The translations under genes and the position numbers were made by a program. DNA of 64,000 nt from a virus: the IMG/VR virus record IMGVR_UViG_3300035698_010479, positions 62,001-126,000 of that record; one strand, given 5' to 3'. Positions 30,752 to 41,030 of the stretch are shown in pieces (the stretch's first letter is position 1; each line of letters begins with the position of its first letter). The notes beneath the pieces were generated by a model. The model searched no databases. It was not told where the DNA came from and worked only from the letters and a program-made list of their open reading frames with translations.

Positions 30752-31048
30752 CTACTCCACAACCATTTTAAAATCCCCAGTATTTTCATCAACGATATAA
30801 AGTACTTTTGTAGCTCCTTCGTAATAACCTATACATCGTTTCTCTATCCTAAAAGATTCCTGACAACCAGGAACTACTGATGCTGTATTCCGTATAAAAT
30901 AGGCTTGTTTACCATTTAAATCCCATCTACGTGTATCAAACAACAAGGATAACTGTCTAATATGTATCTTAGGTACTTCACGCCACTGATGGGTGTCCTC
31001 ATTCATTACCCGCCCATCAAATAATACCACTTCCCAACCCCTATTCAT
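30752..31048 (-). CDS. Unknown small protein
   Basis: 98 aa, SD AAAAGGGGG. Beta-rich (SLLFDTRRWDLNGKQAYFIR) with two Cys. No family recognised. It is the first gene after the promoter at 31076-31104. Confidence 0.6.
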   Translation of the reverse strand: MNRGWEVVLFDGRVMNEDTHQWREVPKIHIRQLSLLFDTRRWDLNGKQAYFIRNTASVVPGCQESFRIEKRCIGYYEGATKVLYIVDENTGDFKMVVE

Positions 31049-31075
31049 AAGCTAAATCCCCCTTTTATGTTCAAT

Positions 31076-31104
31076 ATTATACTAAATATTATCAGAGTTG
31101 TCAA
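31076..31104 (-). promoter_or_regulatory. Consensus sigma70 promoter inside the end of a gene
   Basis: Minus strand TTGACA (31099-31104), 17-base spacer, TATAAT (31076-31081). The -35 and spacer lie within the last codons of the 31082-31300 gene, 28 bases before the next ATG. Confidence 0.8.
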
Positions 31105-31300
31105 GAAAAATTTCTGGTTCTTTTAAATTTTTCCCGCAAAACGGACAAAATAAAATAGGTATACCATAAGTATGTGTCTTATGGAAGGTACCCTCGTCAG
31201 ATATTTCAATCCAAGCCATTATTGTACCATAGTTAGAATATTTTTGAAACAAAAAAGGATGATCTATTAAAACATTTTTAAAATCTTCGCAACAATCCAT
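31082..31300 (-). CDS. Small protein with CPFCGK zinc knuckle
   Basis: 72 aa with N-terminal CC and C-terminal CPFCGK, together perhaps one zinc site. No SD is visible; the ATG lies a few bases after the terminator hairpin of dnaK, so it may be leaderless or poorly translated. Confidence 0.55.
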   Translation of the reverse strand: MDCCEDFKNVLIDHPFLFQKYSNYGTIMAWIEISDEGTFHKTHTYGIPILFCPFCGKNLKEPEIFLDNSDNI

Positions 31301-31306
31301 AAAATT

Positions 31307-31333
31307 AAGGGCCTACATTTTAAGTAGACCCTT
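31307..31333 (-). terminator. Terminator-like hairpin after dnaK
   Basis: AAGGGTCTAC, 7-base loop, GTAGGCCCTT, followed by AATTTT on the minus strand, 20 bases after the dnaK stop. Confidence 0.65.
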
Positions 31334-31352
31334 CTCCATTATATTATTAAAC

Positions 31353-33209
31353 TCAAACAGAAGCTTGTGACTCTTCAGGGCCTTGTTGTGGTTGTTCGGC
31401 TGGTTGTGCTTGTGCGTATAGTTTTTCTGATATAGGGTGAAATGCTAAGTTAAGTTCCTCAATCTTTTTAGTAAGTTCTTCTACAGAGACATCTTTAGAA
31501 ATAAGTTCACGAATCTCTGATATTTTAATGGCTAGGTCGTCTTTTTCCTCTTCAGAAACCTTATCAGAGTTATCCTTAATAGTTTTCTCCATTTGATAAG
31601 CGGTATTTTCGGCTTGGTTTTTTGCTTCAATTAAACTACGTTTAGCTTTATCGGCCTCTGCATGTTCCTCTGCTTCTGCTACCATACGGGCAATATCATC
31701 TTTAGAAAGCCCTGAAGAAGATTCAATTTTTATTGACTGCTCTTTACCTGTACCTAAATCTTTTGCTGACACGGTTAAAATACCATTAGCGTCAATATTA
31801 AAACTAACTTCAACCTGTGGTACACCTCTTGGCGCTGGTGGGATACCTACCAAATCAAATCTGCCCAATGTTTTATTATCCTGCGCCATTTCACGCTCGC
31901 CCTGAATAACGTGTATGGAGACAGCGTTTTGATTGTCAACAGCTGTGCTAAAAACCTGGGTTCTCAATACAGGTATTGACGTATTTTTATCTATAATTCT
32001 GGTAGCTACACCACCTAGAGTTTCAATGCTAAAAGAAAGCGCCGTAACATCAAGTAGTAATACATCAGTAGTAACGCCTGCAATAATACTTGCCTGAATA
32101 GCAGCACCCTGTGCTACTACTTCATCAGGATTTACTGATTTATTTAACTTTTTATTAAAAAAATCTTCAACCACTTTTTGTACAGCAGGTATACGTGTAG
32201 ATCCACCCACTAAAATAATCTCATCAATACTATCTTTGGTTAGATGAGCATCATTTAACACGGTCTTACAAAGAACTAAGATTTTATCTACTAAATCAGA
32301 TGTCATACTATCAAACCTAGACCTAGTTAACTTAGTATTTAGATGTTTTGGACCAGAAGCATCCGCTGTGATGAATGGTATATTAATAGTTACCTCCATA
32401 GCAGAAGATAGCTCTTTCTTGGCTTTCTCAGCTTCATCTTTCAGGCGCTGAAGGGCCATATTATCATTACGCAGGTTAATACCTTCATTCTTTTTGAAGT
32501 CGTCTACCAACCAATTAACGATAACTTGGTCAAAATCAGTACCTCCAAGATAACTATTGCCGAATGTACCTATAACTTCAACAACATTATCACCTAAATC
32601 TAATATAGATGTATCACTGGTACCTGCACCAATGTCTACGATCATGACCTTTTCTTCTTTATCGCCTTCAAAGCCGTAAGCAAGTGCAGCAGCTGTAGGT
32701 TCATTAATTATACGTTTTATATCTAGCCCAGCTATCTTACCTGCATCTTTTGTAGCCTGTCTTTGGGCATCTGTAAAATACGCAGGTACAGTAACAACTG
32801 CTTCTGTTACTGTTTCACCTAAGTAATCCTCAGCGTATTTCTTCATCTCTGCTAATACAGCTGCAGATATTTCTACAGGTGACATTAATTTACCATCAAT
32901 ATTAATTAATACTTCACCGGAGGGACCCTCACTTAATTTAAAAGGTGCTATCTTTATAAAATCTTGAACTTCCTTATCCTTATATAAGCGGCCTATAAGT
33001 CTTTTTGCTTCATAGACTGTTCTTTCTGAGTTGGTGACAGCCTGTCGTTTAGCTGCACCACCTACTAATTTAGTGTCATTAGTAAATGCAACTACACTTG
33101 GGGTAGTTGAAGTACCATCACTAGAAAAAATAATTTTTGGTGTACCACTTTCCATAACTGAAACACATGAAAAGCCTGTTCCAAGGTCTATTCCAACAAT
33201 CTTTCCCAT
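31353..33209 (-). CDS. dnaK: Hsp70 chaperone
   Basis: 618 aa, complete Hsp70. Begins [17 protein letters not shown] (phosphate-1 loop), includes [12 protein letters not shown], a phosphate-2 loop, and [15 protein letters not shown]. The substrate-binding domain and lid follow, ending in a Gln/Glu-rich tail. It refolds proteins with DnaJ (62172-62936). AAGGAG before ATG. Full-length DnaK in phages is uncommon. Confidence 0.95.
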   Translation of the reverse strand: MGKIVGIDLGTGFSCVSVMESGTPKIIFSSDGTSTTPSVVAFTNDTKLVGGAAKRQAVTNSERTVYEAKRLIGRLYKDKEVQDFIKIAPFKLSEGPSGEVLINIDGKLMSPVEISAAVLAEMKKYAEDYLGETVTEAVVTVPAYFTDAQRQATKDAGKIAGLDIKRIINEPTAAALAYGFEGDKEEKVMIVDIGAGTSDTSILDLGDNVVEVIGTFGNSYLGGTDFDQVIVNWLVDDFKKNEGINLRNDNMALQRLKDEAEKAKKELSSAMEVTINIPFITADASGPKHLNTKLTRSRFDSMTSDLVDKILVLCKTVLNDAHLTKDSIDEIILVGGSTRIPAVQKVVEDFFNKKLNKSVNPDEVVAQGAAIQASIIAGVTTDVLLLDVTALSFSIETLGGVATRIIDKNTSIPVLRTQVFSTAVDNQNAVSIHVIQGEREMAQDNKTLGRFDLVGIPPAPRGVPQVEVSFNIDANGILTVSAKDLGTGKEQSIKIESSSGLSKDDIARMVAEAEEHAEADKAKRSLIEAKNQAENTAYQMEKTIKDNSDKVSEEEKDDLAIKISEIRELISKDVSVEELTKKIEELNLAFHPISEKLYAQAQPAEQPQQGPEESQASV

Positions 33210-33238
33210 TTTAAAATCTCCTTAAAAATTTAATTATT

Positions 33239-33805
33239 TTATACTACTTTGTATTTATTCCATATCTCCAAGTCGTAACATGCTGGAGACTTACCTGATT
33301 GCTCTGCTAAATATAATACTTCTTTTTCTAATGTCAAGTATTTTTTACGTGTGGGTGTGCTTTTTGGTACATCATAATCCAGCGATTTCAGATGCTTCAA
33401 CATATGAGTATCCAATGCTGCATATTGCGCATTTGCTCTACTATGTATTAAAAAACATCTTGCTGTTTTCATACCTATACCATATATACTTTCTAGGTCT
33501 TCTGCTGAACAATTACGTAAATCAATTTTAGCATTAGCCAACTGATACAACGTTCGTGCCTTTAAATTATGGCAACCAGTTTTATTAAAGTGTAAAAAAT
33601 CAGCTAGTTGTTTAATATTATAATGCATTATAGCATCAAAGGGTGTTACTTCCATACCAAAATTTTGCCAGAAATTTACCATATTATTGGTAGCTTCTGC
33701 TGCACGTGTACCATTCTTTCCGGCAGCCAACACCCAAAATATCATACGAGCTTCTAGTTCAAAATCAGATAAGTTATAATTAGTTATATTAGCAGCATCA
33801 ATCAT
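33239..33805 (-). CDS. EndoIII-like HhH-GPD DNA glycosylase without FeS cluster
   Basis: 188 aa. Helix-hairpin-helix GIGMKTARCFLIHS with Lys at the catalytic lyase position, and ALDTHMLKHL with the catalytic Asp. The four-Cys iron-sulfur loop of Nth/MutY is absent. It probably removes damaged bases and nicks DNA. Confidence 0.75.
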   Translation of the reverse strand: MIDAANITNYNLSDFELEARMIFWVLAAGKNGTRAAEATNNMVNFWQNFGMEVTPFDAIMHYNIKQLADFLHFNKTGCHNLKARTLYQLANAKIDLRNCSAEDLESIYGIGMKTARCFLIHSRANAQYAALDTHMLKHLKSLDYDVPKSTPTRKKYLTLEKEVLYLAEQSGKSPACYDLEIWNKYKVV

Positions 33806-33848
33806 AAATCCTCCTTGTTTATTTAACCATCATTATTATATGGTAGTA

Positions 33849-33876
33849 AGTATAACATACATCTAAATATAGTCAA
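33849..33876 (-). promoter_or_regulatory. Extended -10 promoter for the glycosylase-dnaK operon
   Basis: Minus strand TTGACT (33871-33876), 16-base spacer, TATACT (33849-33854) with a TG just upstream (TGT-TATACT). It lies in the divergent region between the glycosylase and the tail genes. No clear plus-strand promoter is visible for the tail genes. Confidence 0.65.
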
Positions 33877-33902
33877 GATAAAAGTAAAGGAGTATATATA
33901 TT

Positions 33903-36074
33903 ATGGCAGATTTTTACGTAGACTTCAGTAGAGGTACTAATGGTACGGGCACTGCAGCAGCTCCATGGAACGTATTTACCGCAACACAAAATGCTGGTGT
34001 AAGTTCTGGTGATAGTGTATGGTTTAGACGGTACTTAATGACTTATGATACAAAATTAATGACATGGAAGGCTGGCACTGATAATAATAACAGGATAAAT
34101 TATATAGGTTGGCCTAAACCAGGAGACGTTTTTTATGACACACGAGAAGAAACATTAAAAGCAACTTGGGATGCTGACGCAGATAACTATGCTTATCAGA
34201 TAAAACGTGCATACACAGCAAACACACCAACTGCTTTATTACCAAGTAATATAAACGTATATAGATTTTATATATGGGAAGATTACACTGCACAAGCGTA
34301 TATAAGAGCAGCAATAAGTACTAAGAACAGTTCTAATATATTGTTAAGAAATTGTTATGCTTATTGTTCTTTCAGTCCAACTACTACAGTTGCTGATTGG
34401 TGGGGTGGTCCTTTGTATTGTGAAAATTCTGTCAACATAGAAATCATAAATAGCACTATTGATGGTGGGGGAATTGGTGCATACCGTTACCCTACAACGT
34501 TTAATTCTAAAAATACAACCTTAACATTCACTAATAGCAAACTTTATTATGGTTTGCCTTCTGGAGGCACCCCTGTTGTTGGAAATATAAACGATGTATT
34601 ATCATCTTATTGTATGACAAGTACGCTTATATTTAATGACTGTACATTTTATATTAGTTGCACATCCTCTAATGTAGCTTCCAACTATTCGGAAACGATT
34701 TTTTACGCAGAACAACATTTTGTAGACTGCAATACAACTATGTCTGGTTGTAATGTGGTTATAGGAAGTGCCCTCTATACTCCAACACTAGTTAACCTAA
34801 TGCCAGCAAATATGCCTATAGCTCTATTTAGAGTTTCTGGTGGTAGCCTCTCTTTATTAAATTCGGAAGCTACATTATCATTCAGTAAATTTACTTTTTT
34901 AGAACTAATGAGTGGTGTGAATGTAACAATAGACGGTTTTGATTGGGTTATAGATAACAATTCAGTATCAAACATATTCATATTAATACGTAATACTATA
35001 GGTTATTTACATTTAAGTAATATCACTGGAAGTATACCTGCTACAACTATGGGTGATTATTCCACAGATAATTTCTTTGTTGGTTTTATTGGTTGGCAAA
35101 ATGTGTCTGATGAAAAAGATATAACGCTAGATAATGTGGTTGATGGGCTTGGTGGTATATTAGATGTAGTTAGAACATTAGGGTTAGTACGTGAAAAACT
35201 TTACTTGTCTAATAATTCTAACGTTTTATTAAGGTATGGTACAATTTATGAATGTGGTTTAGAGTTATTTGATGCAAGAAACTGTAATACCGGGGGTATT
35301 AATTTCTTACAAGTTCCTTATTTAGCAGGTAACTTCATACAAGGAACTAACCATACAGCTGTTAGTGTCGTGATGAGAAACTGTTCACTTAGTACTACAC
35401 CAATACAGACAACATCTACAAACACACAAGCTATATATGCTAGGATTTATAACTGCACAGGTGCTGGTACCGATATAGTAAATACAAATGGTAATACTTA
35501 TAACTGCTTAGATTTAGTAGCTTCTAGAAATAATGGATTTTCTGGTATCGGTAGCATACAGGATTCTCCATGGTCAAAAGTAAGTGCTATACTTAATGAC
35601 TTTAATAACGGTACCGCCCAGTATATTGGGTATGAAATAACTTATGAAACATCAACAGCAAGCAGAGCAGGTGGTGCTGGATATTCGGTTAAAATAATCA
35701 AAAAAATAGATGATAACTTAGCAGTTATTTATCCAAATATAGGGGAAGATGCTACATGGGTTTATTTCCCAGTTGCCGGGACATATTCTGTGTCTGGTTA
35801 TGTGGCCTATACCGCTTCTAGTGGCGTGCTAACAACAGAGGAAGTAAAATTAGGTATAGATATAATGGGTGCATACTCATATGAAGACTTATCTTCCACT
35901 TTAAGCGTTGATAATAGTGAATGGTCAGGTTTATCTACACATACTAAAATAAAGCTCACTAGTACAATAGTGGTGCCTAAAGAACAATACGCACCTGTTA
36001 AGTTACAACTAAGTAAACGACTTACGGGTCTTATAGTATATTTTGACCCTAAACTAGATGTAGTAGAACAATAA
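33903..36074 (+). CDS. Large beta-helix-like virion/adhesin protein
   Basis: 723 aa. It begins ADFYVDFSRGTNGTGTAAAPW, a start typical of right-handed beta-helix (pectate-lyase-like) phage tail-spike domains, followed by many Asn/Ser/Thr-rich repeats of about 20-25 residues. No catalytic residues identified. First of four plus-strand genes facing away from the surrounding minus genes. Probably a tail fibre or receptor-binding component. Confidence 0.7.
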   Translation: MADFYVDFSRGTNGTGTAAAPWNVFTATQNAGVSSGDSVWFRRYLMTYDTKLMTWKAGTDNNNRINYIGWPKPGDVFYDTREETLKATWDADADNYAYQIKRAYTANTPTALLPSNINVYRFYIWEDYTAQAYIRAAISTKNSSNILLRNCYAYCSFSPTTTVADWWGGPLYCENSVNIEIINSTIDGGGIGAYRYPTTFNSKNTTLTFTNSKLYYGLPSGGTPVVGNINDVLSSYCMTSTLIFNDCTFYISCTSSNVASNYSETIFYAEQHFVDCNTTMSGCNVVIGSALYTPTLVNLMPANMPIALFRVSGGSLSLLNSEATLSFSKFTFLELMSGVNVTIDGFDWVIDNNSVSNIFILIRNTIGYLHLSNITGSIPATTMGDYSTDNFFVGFIGWQNVSDEKDITLDNVVDGLGGILDVVRTLGLVREKLYLSNNSNVLLRYGTIYECGLELFDARNCNTGGINFLQVPYLAGNFIQGTNHTAVSVVMRNCSLSTTPIQTTSTNTQAIYARIYNCTGAGTDIVNTNGNTYNCLDLVASRNNGFSGIGSIQDSPWSKVSAILNDFNNGTAQYIGYEITYETSTASRAGGAGYSVKIIKKIDDNLAVIYPNIGEDATWVYFPVAGTYSVSGYVAYTASSGVLTTEEVKLGIDIMGAYSYEDLSSTLSVDNSEWSGLSTHTKIKLTSTIVVPKEQYAPVKLQLSKRLTGLIVYFDPKLDVVEQ

Positions 36075-36075
36075 T

Positions 36076-37248
36076 ATGGGGTTGTACGCAGCAATACCAT
36101 TATTTTTTACACCTAATAATACAAATAGTGGTATTGTAAATAAACAAGGATTATTAGTACACGGTAATTCTACTACATCATCTGGAGGTCCAGCTGATGA
36201 GGCTAGGTTATCTCAAATATTTGGGGCGCGCATTGTTAAACAACCTGATATGTATAATGCATATTTAGGCCACGGTACAGGTTCTGATGTTAATACTATA
36301 GTCGCTGTCAACGTTATACCGGCCAAGACTTATCTAAGCTCTAATATTAGTATGTCTTCTATTAACTCTTTACTTAATTTTACTTATGGTAATTTATTAA
36401 GTTTAGACGTAAAATCAGCAATAATAGAGTTGTCAGCTTTTTTAAATGTTATATCTATAGCAGATATTATAGGGTACATTGTACCCACTCAACAAACTTC
36501 TGAAGATTTATGCGCTCTTGTTAGAAGTACCGTACAAAAGAATGAAGTATTAGAAGCTAACTTAGGTGTAGTTGTACCGTACTTGTTATCTCAACTATTT
36601 ACTAAAGGTGACTATGTATATGCAGCTGTACAAAAAGGGATTGAGGTATTTGATATCTATACTGGTAACTCATTATATGTAACAGAGGTACCATACACAA
36701 GAATAAAAACTATTTGGGGAAATGAGGATACTTTATTTTTGGGTGGTATTGGTGGAATATTCTCTATTGCCTATGCAGAACTTCATAGTAGTCGAGAAGA
36801 TGCTGTAGTGACACCTAGCTATACAACACACTCTAATGAAATTACTTATATACATGGTGATGGTGACGCATTACTTGTAGCCACATCCTCAGGTATAGAA
36901 TATTTTAATTGGCGTGGGAATCCTACAATAAAGAGTAAAACATATACAGAAAATGTAAGTAAATGTTTTTTAGTGAATGGTACTGCTTATTATATAACTA
37001 ATACTACCGTATCTGGGCAAGTGGTATCTACACTTAATAGAAAAAATAATTTAATAACTGATTGGTTTTCTCCAGATTTTACCTATGGTAATGGTGATAC
37101 TTTCACGTTAAACACCTCATTAACTGATATATACGTAACTAAACAAACTACAACAAATGGTAATAATACTATATTTTGTGCTACAACTAGTGGTATATAT
37201 GTAATTGATGAAGATTTTAATAAAAAAGCTATATATTATACGAGGTAA
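36076..37248 (+). CDS. Putative tail protein with C-terminal beta-propeller-like repeats
   Basis: 390 aa, starting one base after the previous stop. About residues 170-390 have blade-like repeats (YVYAAVQKGIEVFD, TLFLGGIGGIFSIA, LLVATSSGIEYFN, IFCATTSGIYVID). The N-terminal half holds SGGPADEARLSQIFGAR and helical linkers. Probably virion-associated. Confidence 0.6.
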   Translation: MGLYAAIPLFFTPNNTNSGIVNKQGLLVHGNSTTSSGGPADEARLSQIFGARIVKQPDMYNAYLGHGTGSDVNTIVAVNVIPAKTYLSSNISMSSINSLLNFTYGNLLSLDVKSAIIELSAFLNVISIADIIGYIVPTQQTSEDLCALVRSTVQKNEVLEANLGVVVPYLLSQLFTKGDYVYAAVQKGIEVFDIYTGNSLYVTEVPYTRIKTIWGNEDTLFLGGIGGIFSIAYAELHSSREDAVVTPSYTTHSNEITYIHGDGDALLVATSSGIEYFNWRGNPTIKSKTYTENVSKCFLVNGTAYYITNTTVSGQVVSTLNRKNNLITDWFSPDFTYGNGDTFTLNTSLTDIYVTKQTTTNGNNTIFCATTSGIYVIDEDFNKKAIYYTR

Positions 37249-37250
37249 AC

Positions 37251-39215
37251 ATGGTAAATTTAGAAAACTGGAATAAAAATAATATAATGAAATTTAGTAT
37301 TAATAACTCACTAATAGACGAAGAGTTACTAGATTTTCCAGTGCTTTTGAACATAAGTCAAGGGTCGGGTACTAATCTATATGACTGTTCTAATATAATG
37401 GATGAACTTTTAACAACTAGTTCTGTCAATAATTTTAATAAATATAGGCTTCTTATAAATTTTGAAGGTGATTTTAAAGATAAATCTTTAGAAGGTATAA
37501 ATGATATTACTTTGATAGGTAATAGTAGTATAAGCTCTACAATAAAAAAATTTGGTAGTTACTCTCTTATGTTTACTAATGGTAGTTATTTACTAATCCC
37601 AGCATCCTCAGTATTTTATTTTGGTACTGGAGATCTCACAGTACATAGTTGGATCTATGCAACAACAACAGGTTCACAGTCTTTCTTCTGTATAGGGTCT
37701 TATATTAATGGAATATTACTTTCGTATTTATCAGGAAAAATAAAGTGTGCAATAAATAATACTATGGCTGTAGATACTTTGTTTGATATGCCACTAAACA
37801 CATGGTTTCACATTGCGATAACTAGAAAAGAAGGTTTAGTACGCCTATATTACAACGGTACACAAATTGGTGAAACTGCAATACACGCACAAAATATAAA
37901 CCCATCAACATATTCTTTTATAGGGCGGGATGAAAACTACTATAATGCTTTTTTTGAAGGTTACATTGATGAATTCACTATAATAAGCGAAGCTTTATGG
38001 TATTCAAATTTTACTGTACCATCTAGTCCTGTAGCACCCAGTATTTTTTATAGTAAAAAAATATCAGTTGTGTATCCAAGTGTACAAGAGCACTGGGTAG
38101 CTGGTGAGTTTGAATCATACGATCACGGAGAAAAAGAACAATTATTTTGTGAGATAGAATCAATCAATCATGTTAATAAGTCCATGCAATTATGGGTAAA
38201 AGTACCTAAAATATTAGGTAACCAACCTACAGATCTATTACTGTATTACGATATAACACAGCCAGATAATAACGAGTATATAGGAACCGCTGGTGAAAAT
38301 TCTGCAAAACAAGTCTGGAGTAATCAATATGTAGCGGTATATAATATGGCTCAAATACCTGTAGTAAATACTATATCTATATTAGATTCAACTAGCTACG
38401 CAAACCACGGTACGCCAGTATCACTCCTTACTTCAGATTTAGTGCATGGTTTAATAGGCAAAGCTATAAATTTCGATGGATCAAATGATTACATAACAGT
38501 ACCTACAAGTAGTAGTATAACAATATCAGGTAGTATAACTTTGGAAGCGTTTGTTAAAAATAATAACCTAGGTGCCATTAAGGGTATATTAGAAAAAGGA
38601 GCTATTAGTACAGTAGGTGATTATGCTTTAGTAAAAGAATCAGATAATATAGTGGCATTTAGGCTTTCAAGTACAACTAATGGTTCTGGTGCTGTTTCTG
38701 GTGCGTATATATCAGTAGATGAATGGGCCTCTATCGCTGCAACTTACAGCATGACACAGCAGAAGATTTTCAAAAATGGTGTTATAGAAGCTACACAAAA
38801 CTACACAGCTCCTATAGCTACTACGACAAATATACTTTATATAGGTAGATATACATCATTTTATTGGAGCGGTCTTATACAAAAAATTGCCATATCTAAC
38901 ACCGCCAGAAGTAGTAGTTGGTTAAAAGCATCTAACCACACTCAAAGAGACACACTAATGTACGTATCAAAAGCTAGGTTATACAAAATATCGGGGTATG
39001 TGGATGCTCTTGGATCGCCTGCGAGTAGGCAGCTATTTTTATATGATAGATCTTCAGGAGCATTGGTTGATAAGATTACTTCTGATGAAACTGGTTATTT
39101 TAGTTTATATATGGAAACAGACAGTAGATATAATATAGTATGCTTAGACGACGATTTAGGGTATGACCTTAGTGATAAAATCATAAGTAAAATAGTACCA
39201 GTGGAGGTTGTTTAA
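37251..39215 (+). CDS. Two-LamG-domain tail/adhesin protein
   Basis: 654 aa. A DUF2341-like start (LIDEELLDFPVLLNIS), LamG/concanavalin-like domain 1 (about 63-265, ending in GYIDEFTIISEALWYS), a second DUF2341-like part (HWVAGEFESYDHGE), LamG domain 2 (about 385-560) and a carboxypeptidase-regulatory-like fold near the end (YKISGYVDALGSPASRQ). LamG domains bind carbohydrate, so this is a likely host-recognition protein. Confidence 0.75.
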   Translation: MVNLENWNKNNIMKFSINNSLIDEELLDFPVLLNISQGSGTNLYDCSNIMDELLTTSSVNNFNKYRLLINFEGDFKDKSLEGINDITLIGNSSISSTIKKFGSYSLMFTNGSYLLIPASSVFYFGTGDLTVHSWIYATTTGSQSFFCIGSYINGILLSYLSGKIKCAINNTMAVDTLFDMPLNTWFHIAITRKEGLVRLYYNGTQIGETAIHAQNINPSTYSFIGRDENYYNAFFEGYIDEFTIISEALWYSNFTVPSSPVAPSIFYSKKISVVYPSVQEHWVAGEFESYDHGEKEQLFCEIESINHVNKSMQLWVKVPKILGNQPTDLLLYYDITQPDNNEYIGTAGENSAKQVWSNQYVAVYNMAQIPVVNTISILDSTSYANHGTPVSLLTSDLVHGLIGKAINFDGSNDYITVPTSSSITISGSITLEAFVKNNNLGAIKGILEKGAISTVGDYALVKESDNIVAFRLSSTTNGSGAVSGAYISVDEWASIAATYSMTQQKIFKNGVIEATQNYTAPIATTTNILYIGRYTSFYWSGLIQKIAISNTARSSSWLKASNHTQRDTLMYVSKARLYKISGYVDALGSPASRQLFLYDRSSGALVDKITSDETGYFSLYMETDSRYNIVCLDDDLGYDLSDKIISKIVPVEVV

Positions 39216-39558
39216 TATGGAATGGCCTCCAGGTACTATAGGTAGTAACCTTGTAATATCATTCTCGGAAGAAGATTTAAGAGATACAAATAAAGAATAT
39301 AGCTTCTATTTTTTGCAGAGCCCTGAAAGTATATATATACTAAATGGCTTTTCTAATGTATTTTCATCTATATATGCAGACCAAGATGCTTCCATTACTA
39401 ACGGTAATTTTTATATAGGTACACCTGGAAGCTTGACCACCATTAAAGTTAACAATGGCCAAGCTTCCGTTAAAGATTACTATACAAAAACAAGAGTAGG
39501 TTCTACAGGTGTTGCGCTAGATGATGAGACATTAGTGGATATTGTAGTTAGTTTTTAA
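39208..39558 (+). CDS. Small tail-associated beta protein
   Basis: 116 aa, overlapping the LamG gene by 8 bases. All-beta with many Gly/Thr (SITNGNFYIGTPGSLTTIKV). Last gene of the tail cassette, meeting the minus operon end to end. Perhaps a fibre cap or chaperone; unknown. Confidence 0.6.
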   Translation: MFNMEWPPGTIGSNLVISFSEEDLRDTNKEYSFYFLQSPESIYILNGFSNVFSSIYADQDASITNGNFYIGTPGSLTTIKVNNGQASVKDYYTKTRVGSTGVALDDETLVDIVVSF

Positions 39559-39782
39559 CCAAACAACCAATTAAAAAAATTACCTGACTCTTTTGGCATA
39601 TCCTCTGGATTTCTACTAGCTCTACCCATTGCGTCATTAAGTTGGTCAATTGTAAACAGTGCCGGTACTTCTTTACCATCTACCATAACAACATATGCTG
39701 GGTAGTACGCTAAACAACTACCAAACTTTCTTTCCTTATTATCAAGTTCTTCAACCATTTTAATCTTTGAATCTAATTTCAT
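39555..39782 (-). CDS. Small protein, unknown
   Basis: 75 aa, AGAGG before ATG. It contains AYYPAYVVMVDGKEVPALFTIDQL and a C-terminal amphipathic NFFNWLFG. Ends 4 bases into the tail gene region. No family recognised. Confidence 0.6.
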   Translation of the reverse strand: MKLDSKIKMVEELDNKERKFGSCLAYYPAYVVMVDGKEVPALFTIDQLNDAMGRASRNPEDMPKESGNFFNWLFG

Positions 39783-39839
39783 GTCAATTACCTCTCTATC
39801 TAAATATTTTTATTTATTAATAACAATAACACAAACATA

Positions 39840-40439
39840 TTATACTTTTAAAAAATCATTTACCCTAAACTGTTTATCAACTGTTGGTATGCCAATATGA
39901 CTATGCGTATGATGATTATAAGTAGTACCTTCATCATGAATTAAAAAAAGGGACTTACCTATTTTCAAACCAAAAGTTCGTACTGCTTCACCAATTATTC
40001 TATTAACATATATATTAGCAGTTGGGGCTATTTGTTTAGTTCGGTAAAAAAAATAAAAGCATCTTGCAACATCTAATACACCTGTACGTAAAATTAAACC
40101 CTTTTTATCATCAGCCCATATGTCCTGCACGTCAACTTCCTGAGTATATCTTTGTGTAGCATTTGGCCCTCTAAGTAGGTAATAACTTACATCACAACTA
40201 ATCAGCTGATTGTGTGACGATCCTGGGTGACCTGCTGTGGGCATACCAACTACACTTGTACAACCATCGTATACGTGCAATTGTCTATCATAACTATTAG
40301 GAAAATCATGGTATATGGACTGTGCAACTAATCTTAAAGCTTCATGTTGTATAGGATACATATTATTTAGTTTGGGGTTGCCTCTAAAAACATAGTAAGG
40401 ATTGTTTTTAATAATCATGATATTATCTGCATCATCCAA
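39840..40439 (-). CDS. Putative LAS-type peptidoglycan endopeptidase (endolysin candidate)
   Basis: 199 aa. SSHNQLISCD gives H-x6-D, and HHTHSHIG gives H-x-H, the zinc ligands of LAS peptidases (MepA/VanY/M15-type). Length and motif spacing agree with murein endopeptidases. No signal peptide. It overlaps the next gene by 25 bases. A virion-assembly protease is the alternative. Confidence 0.6.
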   Translation of the reverse strand: MDDADNIMIIKNNPYYVFRGNPKLNNMYPIQHEALRLVAQSIYHDFPNSYDRQLHVYDGCTSVVGMPTAGHPGSSHNQLISCDVSYYLLRGPNATQRYTQEVDVQDIWADDKKGLILRTGVLDVARCFYFFYRTKQIAPTANIYVNRIIGEAVRTFGLKIGKSLFLIHDEGTTYNHHTHSHIGIPTVDKQFRVNDFLKV

Positions 40440-40720
40440 GGTGCTTGTTCAATTTTATAAACATTTGTTATTTTAAGATTATCTGGCCCTAAAATCCTGA
40501 CAATATGTCTACCACTAGCCGCTTTAGGGTATAAGTCTGTAGGAAGAATATACGAGGCATATGTACTTATAGATTGTTGAATCTCTTTAGTAAGTTTACC
40601 ATCAGGATGACTATAAAACCTTATAGTTATGATATTATCTGTAGGATTGTCATTATGGAAATCTAAAGATGACCAATACGGAGGTAAACAATATAAGTAT
40701 GGTATTAAATACTCTTTCAT
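40415..40720 (-). CDS. Unknown protein
   Basis: 101 aa, AAAGGAG upstream. Pro/Tyr-rich N-terminus (LIPYLYCLPPYW), basic centre (GRHIVRILGP). It overlaps the putative endopeptidase and is probably translationally coupled to it. Confidence 0.55.
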   Translation of the reverse strand: MKEYLIPYLYCLPPYWSSLDFHNDNPTDNIITIRFYSHPDGKLTKEIQQSISTYASYILPTDLYPKAASGRHIVRILGPDNLKITNVYKIEQAPWMMQIIS

Positions 40721-40778
40721 TAATAATAACTCCTTTAGTATAGTTTAGTAATAATAAATTTATTTAAAATATTAACAA

Positions 40779-41030
40779 CTAGTTATATTTTGTTAAAATT
40801 TTAGCTATTGCTTTTAAGTCCTTCTCTAAATCCGGTACGATATACACAGCCTTTCCAAGAGAACCATAATGTATTTCTAAACAATTTAGAAGAAGTTGTT
40901 TAATTTTAACCTCATCTGGTTTGGTTTGTAGAGTACTCTTAACATAAAGGTCTTCAAGTTGTTTTTCTTTTCTAAAAAAGAAATCTTCAATTTGGTCCAT
41001 AGTTAAATCGCCAGCCCTAACACTCTTCAA
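40779..41030 (-). CDS. C-terminal part of RlaP-like nucleotidyltransferase (other frame)
   Basis: The frame reads on from the upstream ORF only after a -1 shift at a run of six A (plus 41041-41046). Joined, the protein reads LDLQKNKEQLKSVRAGDLTMDQ, which fits the expected family C-terminus (helix, then R-x-G-x-L-T). A TTG at 41030 could start it alone but has no SD. Ends TAG. Confidence 0.6.
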   Translation of the reverse strand: MKSVRAGDLTMDQIEDFFFRKEKQLEDLYVKSTLQTKPDEVKIKQLLLNCLEIHYGSLGKAVYIVPDLEKDLKAIAKILTKYN

